Assembly (NCBI GenBank): GCA_922989275.2
Contig: OV277864.1
Span: 48,607,550-48,671,549 of the forward strand
Length of the DNA stretch: 64,000 nt
Source of the DNA: Gari tellinella
Taxonomy: Eukaryota > Mollusca > Bivalvia > Cardiida > Psammobiidae
Direction: 5' to 3'
Position 1 is the first letter of the stretch, and each line of letters starts with the position of its first letter. This document shows positions 54,187 to 63,109 of this stretch, in pieces. The position numbers were made by a program, and so were the translations under genes. The notes under the pieces were generated by a model, which did not search any database, was not told where the DNA came from, and saw only the letters and a program-made list of their open reading frames with translations.

Positions 54187-56408
54187 AGATCAGTGGTTTC
54201 AGGCGTCATTAACTCTACGATAGACTGACATACTACGTCCCAGCACGGCACAAGTTTTACACCATTTCCTTCTGTCAACCACTTTGACCGCGTAGTATTA
54301 CTGAAATATGTTAGTAACACTTTGGGCATCTCTGATGTTTTTACTTCTTCCAGAAACATGAGAACTATTGGTTTATGCTGATATTTTGAAACGAATATTT
54401 CATCTTTGCACCAAGGGCTTTTACAAAAGTTTTTCGAAATACATAGAATAATAACCTCTGAGCATTCTATCCATTTGATAACTTCCTCTACCACATAGAA
54501 CCCTGGTCTAAAAGTCGTATCGCCTGTTGCTACACATGTTTTATTGGTATCTAGTAACACTTGAAGACGTCCATTCAATTCTTCGACAACATTAGCATTA
54601 ATGAAATCTTCATCTGCGCTACTGTATGACAAGAATACAGGGTATGTGAAAGCACGATTTGTTTTGTATTTTTCAATTAAAGCCATTAAATGTATTTTTC
54701 TATTTGACACTCGTCTTCTGTTAACATATATCGCACAGATAATAGCACCAATAATCAACAGAGTTGACCCCAGCGATATACAACTGGCTATTATCAGTGG
54801 CCTTTTACAGAGAATATCTATCTTGGACATTGCTTTATCATGAATTGAGTTACTATCACCTTGTAATGAACACACACTACTAAATTGTATTTGTTTAGTA
54901 CTGATAATCCACTCTACAAATGCTTTGTTATCGCATGAACACGCAATCGGATTGGTTCGCATATCTATAATAAAACTTTTACCAGTAGAACTACCATGTA
55001 TGCTTTTGTTAGTTCGCACATGGATCAACTGATCGATGGCCACCATGTTCTGAGCATGTAAAGTGTGTATTTTGTTATGGTCAAGCTTTAAAACTCTCAG
55101 ATGATGTAAATGTTGGAGTTTAAAGGTCACCGATTCCAGATTATTGTTTGATATATCAATAACCTGTAGTTTATTCATATAGATAAAATATTTAAAAGGT
55201 ATATAGCTCAAAGAATTATGAGCTATATAATATTCTACCAAATATTCGGATAAATATGTTATTGGGAGTGATTTGATACCATTATTTAAATGATTGTGGG
55301 ACACATCCAAATATCTCAGTTGGCCTATATGAGATATGAGGGAGGAATCAACATATTCGACACCATTATGCGCCAAATTCAAATGTTGTAGGCTTATCTG
55401 CTGATTTTCATCTTTTAATAGACAAAACGAACCTACCGTTATATTATATTGCGGTATTTCTGTAAGTATGCATAACACTTGACCTATATGATAGCCAAAA
55501 AGCCTAGTCCGAACTCCATTTTGCACGAGTCCTTTAGCGTATAAAGACGTTATATTTTTCAACGGTCTTATTGCAGAGGGGGTAATGGATTCCGAAGTAA
55601 ATAGATCCAATTGATCTGCAAACGTATTCGAGGGCAAAGCATAACTTATGTCAATGCTTTGTAAATTGTCAAAGTGTTTAGCATAGTCGATTGCAGATTT
55701 CATCAAATTGATAGCCAAAATGCCACCCGCGGACACGTTGAATTGTGCAAGTAGTGGTAGACATTCTGCAAAAGCTTGCATGTGCATCGATCCGTACTTC
55801 GTACCACTGAGGTCTAATTGAAGGATGGGTTTATTGTGTAATGAGTAGAAGAACTCTTTTGAGAAATAAACAGTGGTTGTATAAAAACTTATACGACGCA
55901 GCATAAGTTGTTGTAAAGACTGTAGTATGTTTCCTTCTAGGGCAGCAGTCACACTCATAACACTTAGACTAAAACAGTCGCTGAGATCTAACACTGTCAA
56001 ATTGTCAAGTCCAACAAATGCTTCCTCAGAAATGCTATCGAGACTGGGGCACGAAATCTTAAGAACTTTGAGATATGAAAAGTTTTTAAAAGTTGAGTTT
56101 TGAACATTCAGTCTTTCTATTTTTTCCTCATTTTGTAACAATGCGCATTGTATGGCCAAATTTTCGATATGTGTCCAGCTTGCCTCAGAAATAGCTGCAA
56201 ATTGTTCTTGCTTCTTGTCCTTCAACTGTACGATCTCTACCGAATTGACTTCCCTTGGAACGAACTCTGGAACGAGTCCTTTACATGTTATCATATGGGA
56301 TCTTGTTGTACAATGAGATTGGTACACACCTTCCTCTGCATTGGCGCCAAATGTTTGTATCAGCAACACAGCTTGCATAAGTTTAATAGACATGTTCAAG
56401 TGTCTCAC
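54183..56408 (-). CDS. Toll-like receptor, 741 aa, with diverged ectodomain
   Basis: Signal peptide 1-24 (MRHLNMSIKLMQAVLLIQTF, as in the 22.6-kb gene), leucine-rich repeats ~85-455, Cys-rich C-terminal cap with CSC and CSL, transmembrane helix ~536-562 (IIASCISLGSTLLIIGAII), then NRRR and a TIR domain ~589-735 with FLSYSSADEDF, GDTTFRPGF and SKW. The protein is a mosaic. The first ~80 residues and the TIR half are nearly identical to the other two genes. Residues ~85-565 differ at many positions and instead resemble the 9.6-11.9-kb pseudogene (ENLxIQCALLQNEEK, PSLDSISEEAFVGL, ALEGNILQSLQQL). It is a single coding exon after a splice acceptor at 56,423-56,424. MITEs flank it on both sides. 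The altered ectodomain suggests a different ligand range (inference). Confidence 0.95.
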   Translation of the reverse strand: MRHLNMSIKLMQAVLLIQTFGANAEEGVYQSHCTTRSHMITCKGLVPEFVPREVNSVEIVQLKDKKQEQFAAISEASWTHIENLAIQCALLQNEEKIERLNVQNSTFKNFSYLKVLKISCPSLDSISEEAFVGLDNLTVLDLSDCFSLSVMSVTAALEGNILQSLQQLMLRRISFYTTTVYFSKEFFYSLHNKPILQLDLSGTKYGSMHMQAFAECLPLLAQFNVSAGGILAINLMKSAIDYAKHFDNLQSIDISYALPSNTFADQLDLFTSESITPSAIRPLKNITSLYAKGLVQNGVRTRLFGYHIGQVLCILTEIPQYNITVGSFCLLKDENQQISLQHLNLAHNGVEYVDSSLISHIGQLRYLDVSHNHLNNGIKSLPITYLSEYLVEYYIAHNSLSYIPFKYFIYMNKLQVIDISNNNLESVTFKLQHLHHLRVLKLDHNKIHTLHAQNMVAIDQLIHVRTNKSIHGSSTGKSFIIDMRTNPIACSCDNKAFVEWIISTKQIQFSSVCSLQGDSNSIHDKAMSKIDILCKRPLIIASCISLGSTLLIIGAIICAIYVNRRRVSNRKIHLMALIEKYKTNRAFTYPVFLSYSSADEDFINANVVEELNGRLQVLLDTNKTCVATGDTTFRPGFYVVEEVIKWIECSEVIILCISKNFCKSPWCKDEIFVSKYQHKPIVLMFLEEVKTSEMPKVLLTYFSNTTRSKWLTEGNGVKLVPCWDVVCQSIVELMTPETTDL

Positions 56409-56478
56409 TTTATCAACGGGATCTGAAAGTACAGATTATTTCCGATGAATACAAATATACATACTAACATTGTGTTTC

Positions 56479-57168
56479 TTAACCCATTACCCAGTAACAC
56501 GTTTATAAATTACATACAGGTATTCACTTAAAGCAGGTTGAAAGTAAAGCAGAATGTGCCTTAAGGCACATTCTGCTTTACTTGCAGTCTGCTTTAAACT
56601 ACCATCTACTAGGCTATATAAAAATATTTGTTATGGTAATTGTTCATGAGGGTATAATTTAATATTGTTTGTATTGTGTGGTTTTCATTACATTTGGTTA
56701 GCTGTGATTGGCTGTACTTTTTGTTTTATAGCTCTGTCCATGAAAAAATAAAATTCAGGCAACGCCTTGTCTGGACTACTTTCTCTTAGTCCAACTGCTC
56801 TCCACAAGCGCTGCATGAAGCAAGACGACGTTACTACAAAACAACGTCGCGTTTTGGCGGAAAAAATATATGGCGGAGGGACTACAACCTACGTTTTAAA
56901 AGCGTTAAAAATGAACATTCGCGTCAGACTCTCTATTTAACTACTTTCTTAAATTCAGTAATGGTATTAAATTATAAGAAATAATTCGGAATATTTATTG
57001 TACGCATGGAGGTATGAAAAAAAAACCTGGTCACACTTTTGTATGAAACCGCTTCGCCATGAATACAATAAATATTCGAATTATTCCTTAAATAAACTGG
57101 AACTATTTTCTTCAGCGGAGGAATAAATTAAATACGCTAAAAGTCGCTTCTATGGGGGAAAGGGTTAA
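56479..57168. mobile_element. TTAA MITE upstream of the 54-kb TLR, enlarged by a nested foldback
   Basis: Starts TTAAcccattacccagtaac and ends tatgggggaaagggTTAA. It contains the 72-bp-type hairpin (about 56,529-56,600). About 410 bp (56,675-57,095) interrupts the normal element, including a foldback with arms ggaatatttattgta / caataaatattcgaattattcc. The other TLR copies have a plain TTAA at this point (for example 41,261-41,264). It lies ~70 bp upstream of the coding exon, in the predicted 5' UTR intron. Confidence 0.8.
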
Positions 57169-58435
57169 GCCAAGTTTATGTCAATAACTTGCATTGTTGT
57201 TTGGTTGTTTCTTTTTAAACTTGGACCTTTTTGCCAATATGGCCTCTGGTTTACCACCTTCTATACTGTTGCAAACATAAAAGGAATTTGAAACTTATAT
57301 TGACCAATGAACTGAACTCTTTCAATGACGTCATAACCGCGTAACACGACCAATTAGGATTATTTCTAAATAACTTTCGGTACTTTAATAACAATGTCTT
57401 TTATATTGATGTCAAACATTTTGGATCCTAATTAGACTTTACGTAACGCGGTGTGTGATCTGGATCCATTGTTTGCAAAGGCTAATATTGTCGAGCTGGT
57501 TGTTCTCGAGTCATTTAAAAAAAAAAATTACTTGAAGGTCTAACAAATTGAGTGAGTAAGGACATTAATTATTCAAATACATGTAGTTGTTTGATAATTC
57601 TAGAGACCCAATCTAAAACAATGCTTCCATTTAAACTTACGTCGTCACAAAAATAACACTTGCGAATAGCCGTTGGTTACAGACAGCAAAAAGCAAGAGG
57701 AAAGGAAAGCAGTACAGTATATCCTATTTCCGACATCATTCGGTTCCAACTGATGATGTCGGATAAAGCAGTGTGCCGGTTAAAGTAGGCTTTAGATATA
57801 GAGAGGAACTTTGACATTTCAAACTCGCTTTAATAGTGGATATGTTCCACTTAGGCTAGTTAGACGATAACACTTGGCAGAGAAACAGTTAAAAACGTTT
57901 GATTCTTTGAAGAAGAAAGAGTTCTGCAGATAAAATAATCAACCTCTTCCCTGCAAAGCCCACAACGCTTAAAAATACTCGAACATGTATTTAAAACAGT
58001 TTGGGTCCTGATTACACGACGCATAAAGCGGTGTAGGGGCACATTTATCTCGGAGCACATTTGTCTCACGATGTGTGACGAATGTGCTTGTAAACATTCA
58101 TATTTAATAGCTACAAATTTGAAATAAAACAGATGTATTCGAAATCATCGGCGCTATATGACGTATTTTGTGTCGCAGTGCCGTAAAACCCAACTCATCA
58201 TTATAAAATTAGATAATGAAATTTCATTTCTCTGGTGAGCACTTCAGGGCCCAAGGTATTATATTCATGTTTTCATGTTTCTCAGCAAGATTACATACTA
58301 CATGTATTATGACTATTTTGTCTCTCCTTCTCTCTGTCCGTATGCCACAGCATGACCCCGACTTTTTAGAAACACTCCATAGCGAGAGTGTGTCCGAATA
58401 TTATTAAGACACGGTAAGTTTTTCAAAATGTGTTT
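57169..58435. other. Repeat scars, no gene
   Basis: Decayed TTAA MITE with hairpin scar at about 57,415-57,480. A small palindrome ccgacatcat ... atgatgtcgg at about 57,732-57,770. A MITE-like hairpin remnant near 57,985-58,035. A SINE tail (gtgccgtaaaacccaactca) at about 58,165-58,195. Short open frames are not supported. Confidence 0.5.
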
Positions 58436-58543
58436 ACTTTAAGAAATGAACTGATATTTTTCGGCGTTCAAGCGAAATGAGTGAAAGAAAATGATCGGCA
58501 AATACCATGAACGCCGAAAAAAAATCAGTTCATTTCTTATATT
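58436..58543. repeat. Foldback palindrome
   Basis: Arms taagaaatgaactgat ... atcagttcatttctta with inner stem tttttcggcgttc / gaacgccgaaaaa. It is related by its termini to 14,700-14,808. Confidence 0.75.
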
Positions 58544-60480
58544 TACAAATATTTGCTGTAATTTCTAACATTTAATAAACATTTTGTTAGTACGCATGTA
58601 TGTTTAATCCATATTAGAGGTAGATAACACGAATAATGTGTATCCTATAAGGAACAGCCATGACCGATTTACTGAAGCTGTGTATATTCGAAATAAGAAA
58701 AATAAGTCCCATTGTTTACATTCTAAGTCAACAACTTGACAGTTTGGCGCGAAAAAGGCCGATTTTTGACGTCATTGGAAGTGACGTCATTTTAAAGTAG
58801 GATAAATATCTCGGGTTTTTTTGTCATAAAGAAACGCATATAGCCGAGCTGTTTATAAGGTAGATTCTTATGTCACTTTTCTTGCAATTTATCTCACTAA
58901 TAAAGAATAATATTAGTTGGGAATTATGGTTTTCACTAGTAGGAAGGCATAGATCGGTTAAGAACAAATTTTGAAAAACTCCGCCAAATGTTTGCTGTCC
59001 CAAGTTCAAAAGATTAATTCGCGAATGAAAACTGCATATGCCACGCCTCCCCTTCGAAACTTTTCCACGAGTCCCGCCCTCTCGAAAAGTGGTGTTTATA
59101 CGAAATTAACACCCTTTTTGTCAATGGAATTGAATGGGCGATTGTAAATATTTGGAAATATATATTTGGAAATATCGCACTTTGTATGATATTGTTTTGT
59201 ATATAGAAAAGGTTTTATAAGTTAAACGTAGTTTTTATACATATACAGCGTGTAGTGTTTATACCTTTTTGGACCCTAAGACTTTTTTTTCAGTTTTGTA
59301 TAAAAACGAAATTTACCAAAATTTACCCACATTAAATACTGCGAAGCATTTTATAAAAACACGAAAAGTAATAACGTGGGTCATTAAAATCAATGGATAA
59401 TTATGCCCGTCCGTATACTGCATGCATGGCTACCAGTCATTGTTCTGTGTTTTCTCTTTTTATAAATAGCGTTTTTACGTCACATCCGGACGATCAGAAT
59501 CGTCCAAAAACTCTCTGCCTCTGCATAGCAGTCATATGTTAACATAAAAAATGTCGTGAGACAAATGTTCTTTCTTGTATCTTAGTAAAGATCGGAACAC
59601 ATTTGTCACACAAATGTGTTTTGTTGGTAAGACATTTGTGGTCATGTGAGACATGTGAGTAGTATTAGGGCCGGTTTGCTTGTAAACAAAGATGATGTAA
59701 TCGGCGGCCATCTTGGATGACCTACTTTCTAAAAATAGAAAAAGCACGTGGGTCTATATTTAGCCCAGGGTGAAGGTCTTGTGGGGGTAGCCATATTGGA
59801 TTTGGGTTTGAACGGGAAAAAAGCGGCCATTGTGAATTATTGAATTTTCACCAATCTGGGTCTACACGGTATACAGAACTGACCTGTTAACGATCTGTTA
59901 AGATAGCCAGGGACATTGAGCGTCAGGTTCTTCCCTATCAGAGGCGAATCTTAGAGGTGTTGCATATAACGTGTGTTCACATCGATGTTTTCAGTTCAAA
60001 TGACTGAGATGTTTCTCCTTCATGCGCGGATAGAGGGCGCAATGTTTAAAATGACAGCATCGCTATATTTAGCTGGCCGGTGTTACAAGTATTGCATCAG
60101 CCGAGAAAAGGCCTAGAGCATTAACCCCCGACCAGGGAGAGCAAATGGCAGTCAAGCGTAATCAACAAGACATTAAAAAGCCATTAACTGCCGGAAATGA
60201 AGGCAATTCAGAGACACAGTACCGTGAGAATGTATAGCAGTCAGGGCCCGTGAGAACATGCCGAGCTCACAGGGCGTGATAAAAATAGATATTGTGTCAT
60301 ACCTTAAAATAAACGATGTCAGTGCAGACGACGAAAGACGGCTAAGGGGGATAGGTGCTAAGTAGAGGTTTTCAAAGGGTATTGCTTAGCTTATAGAGGG
60401 TATGGTTTTATAGGTCCATTTTTTCTGTACATAGTCCCCATACCGTTGTTCACGGATAGTCTTTTAATCAAGCAGACATC
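58544..60480. other. No recognisable feature
   Basis: Nearly 2 kb without repeats or frames I can identify. An inverted pair of 'acaaatgtgttt/acacatttgt' words occurs at 59,595-59,625. Composition becomes somewhat less AT-rich after 59,700. Regulatory sequence for a gene to the right is possible but not shown. Confidence 0.4.
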
Positions 60481-60802
60481 ATCTTACAGCATATTGGGTT
60501 TTACCCCCAGTAAATAGCCTCCCCTAACCCGTTAATTAGCAAGACTTGTCCAGACACGTTTTACAGCGCGCATGCGTTGTCCACGGATAAGACCTACCAA
60601 AGCAGACAGCATGTTACAGCATGTTCACCCCGAGTGAATTGCTTGTCCTGACCAGACTTGTTCAGACACCTTTTACCGGGCGCATGCGTGAAGGGCCTAT
60701 AATCGACGTTATAAATAGACATGGGAATTCTCTCCACTCTCATACGATGTCCAGTCGTTGAATGGAAAACACCGAAAAACAACACAGTAGAATACGCTGA
60801 AG
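60480..60802 (+). promoter_or_regulatory. Candidate promoter and first exon with splice donor
   Basis: TATAAATAG at 60,710-60,718 follows a GC-richer stretch containing two copies of a 'gcgcatgcg' word. The ~120-bp blocks around them (agacttgtccagacacgttt and agacttgttcagacaccttt) are direct repeats. A strong 5' splice site GAAG|GTAAGTG lies at 60,802/60,803, about 60-70 bases after the expected start point. A frame from ATG 60,721 stays open to the donor, but that ATG lies too close to the TATA box to be transcribed from it. The downstream exon was not identified. Confidence 0.4.
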
Positions 60803-61330
60803 GTAAGTGTTTACAAATGAAACAGTTAATGAAAAACAGTATTTAAATCAAGACTCTACGGTCATAGTTTTACGGAAGACTTCGTCTGCTTTAACCCCTC
60901 TTAACCCTTATACCGCTGACTATTTTATCTATTAAACTTTTTCCAGCATCGTCTGCTTAAGAGAGCGTAGGAAGCGGTCTTTTTTCATTCAAGTAACAGT
61001 TCGAAAAGGTTAAAGTGTTTCTTTTATTATTATAAATGGTTATCTGAGTTTCATAATAAACCTGAAAAAGAGAGGAATTACTGTACATGTAAAATTTCAC
61101 GGTTTTAGACTTTAACTACACAGTAAGCATGAGGCCGACATCTGTTTTCACTTCTAACAGGTCGTTAGGGACCATTTAGTTTCTCAGGGAGCCTGGGGAA
61201 CTCATTATCTCATTAGGGTCCCCCTCTCTCTCTGCAGCATTATACACACATCTCAATGTTTGGGATTTTTAACAAAACTGTAAACACAGGTAGTGTATTT
61301 ATACATTTCCTTAACCCTTTACCCCATATC
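60803..61330. other. No recognisable feature
   Basis: AT-rich and possibly intronic if the 60.7-kb exon is real. Contains a decayed MITE remnant (about 60,895-61,015: ttaacccttataccgctgac ... cgaaaaggttaa). Confidence 0.35.
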
Positions 61331-61915
61331 TATGACCACTTAAAGCAGGCTGAAAGTAAAGCAGAATGCGCTTGGACTGACACATTGTAGCCGTTTTGAT
61401 GCAACCTTTATCCTGCTGACACGGTCCCTGCTACACACGTGTTTTAAAACTACCTATAGTATGTTTCTAGCTTTGAAGACAGATGATTACTTAAAGCAGG
61501 CTGAAAGTAAAGCAGAATGCGCCTTGACCGACACATTGTAGCCGTTTGATGCAACCTTTATCCTGCTGACACGGTCCGTGCTACACACGTTTTTTAAAAC
61601 CACCCCATAGCACGTTTCTAGCTTTGAAGGCAGATGACTACTTAAAGCAGGCTGAAAGTAAAGCAGAATGCGCCTTGACCGACATATTCTGAGCGTTTTG
61701 CTGTAACCTTTATCCTGCTGATACGGTCCGTGCAACACACGTGTTTTAAAACTTCCCCATAGCACGTTTCTAGCTTTGAAGGCAGATGACTACTTAAAGC
61801 AGGGTTAAACACAGGTAGAGTATTAATACATTTTCTTAACCCTTTACCCCATAACACATTTCTAGTTTTGAAGGCAGATGATGACTTAAAAGCAGGTTGA
61901 AAGTAAAGCAGATCG
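61311..61915 (+). repeat. ~151-bp tandem repeat, ~4 copies
   Basis: Starts of the 'acttaaagcaggctgaaagt' phrase at 61,338, 61,489, 61,640 and 61,792 give periods of 151-152, and a diverged copy begins at 61,884. Each unit is the left half of a 'ccctttaccccata' MITE hairpin fused to 'tgcaacctttatcctgctga' and 'agcacgtttctagctttgaa'. The right hairpin arm is missing in every unit, so the amplified unit was a broken MITE. Confidence 0.85.
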
Positions 61916-62065
61916 AATGAGCATTGACTGATAATTTCTAACCGTTTTGCTGTAGCCTACCGCGTCGCTCGCACAGTCAGAAGCCACAGATTAAAAAGTC
62001 ATTAACTCATCAGCAACCCCCATTGTACAGTATTGGCATAAAATGCACAAAATGTTCGAATTTTA

Positions 62066-62600
62066 TCATTTTAAATCCAGAAATCGTTCTATTGAACTTG
62101 TTTTACTCTGAATTGATACCAAATACATTGATTAATACTCGATAATTCATTACAAAACAACAAAAATAGACATTCACCTGTAAAGCTCGTTAAAAAGCTA
62201 TTAAGAATTATTTTCTAGGAGAAATATCAATTTTTTCTAATAACGTGTAAACATCACAATTTCATCATTTTAAATCCAGAAATCGCTCTATTGAACTAGT
62301 TTTACTCTGAATTGATACCAAATACATTAATTAATTCTCGATAATTCATTATAAAACAATAAAAATAGACATTCACCTGTAAAGCTCGTTAAGAAACTAT
62401 TAGGAATGTTTTCGAGGAGAAACATCAATTTTTTCTAATGATGTCTAAACATCACAATTTCATCATTTTAAATCCAGAAACCGTTCTATTGAACTTATTT
62501 TACTCTGAATTGATACCAAATACATTAATTAATACTCGATAATTCATTATAAAACAAAATTAATAGACATTCACCTGTAAAGCTCGTTAAAAAACTCTCA
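62066..62600 (+). repeat. ~198-bp tandem repeat, 2.7 copies
   Basis: The phrase tcattttaaatccagaaatc recurs at 62,066, 62,265 and 62,463 (periods 199 and 198), with 'gaattgataccaaatacatt' and 'gacattcacctgtaaagctc' in each unit. It ends ~70 bp before the first ORF of the virus-like element and could belong to its terminal region (inference). Confidence 0.88.
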
Positions 62601-62667
62601 ATAAAAGTTTGTATGTATGTATGTTATAAGAGGTACTACGACATCCCTATAACGCACCATCATTAGG

Positions 62668-63018
62668 ATGGAACACTCTAGAGTCTATAGACATTTTAAT
62701 TTCTTGACGGCCTTGAGGGAGATGAGAGGTCGGAGACAATTGCTCCGAAACATGACGTGGCGTCAAACCGAAGCCCTTAGCGAAGTTATCAAACGTATCG
62801 TGGATGGGACTATCAATCCCCTAAGACGCGACAGCCAAACGTTCGCGAGAGAACGGAGACTATTGAGAACACTGGCTAGTGAAAGCGTCAACGTGTCCAG
62901 AAAAAAGACATTACTAAGACTACATCATTCTTTGATACCCGTCATCTTACGAGAACGTTACGTCATAGTAACTATCGCGGACGAAACCAGACGAGCGCAA
63001 ATGATCAGCGAAGAGTAA
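62668..63018 (+). CDS. Small basic protein, 116 aa, of a virus-like/Polinton-like element
   Basis: I do not recognise a named family with certainty. The protein is Arg-rich and mostly helical in character, with blocks LTALREMRGRRQLLRNMTW, TEALSEVIKRIVDGTI and SRKKTLLRLH. Small Arg/Lys-rich ORFs with this kind of 'neighbour of the ATPase' layout occur in Polinton-like and adintovirus-like elements of marine invertebrates (family recollection), where a DNA-binding or core role has been suggested. Base composition is richer in GC than the flanks and codon use looks protein-like. It lies 91 bases upstream of, and on the same strand as, the ATPase-like ORF. No stop or frameshift breaks it. The ATG at 62,668 is the first in frame. 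Confidence 0.6.
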   Translation: MEHSRVYRHFNFLTALREMRGRRQLLRNMTWRQTEALSEVIKRIVDGTINPLRRDSQTFARERRLLRTLASESVNVSRKKTLLRLHHSLIPVILRERYVIVTIADETRRAQMISEE

Positions 63019-63109
63019 ATATTGTACAAATCCGGCTCAGAGAAATGATAAAAGTTTATAAGAGGGAGAGAGTTGTTGACAGTATTATCAGTTATCTATA
63101 CCAACGAGA

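Larger units (their letters stand above)
41030..56422. repeat. Tandem segmental duplication, copy B (~15.4 kb)
   Basis: Collinear partner of copy A (about 24,885-41,204), overlapping it at the TLR 5' end. It uniquely contains the LINE (47,242-50,703), the MITE at 42,343, and the MITE at 56,479 just beyond its edge. The terminal TLR gene has a diverged ectodomain. Confidence 0.9.
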
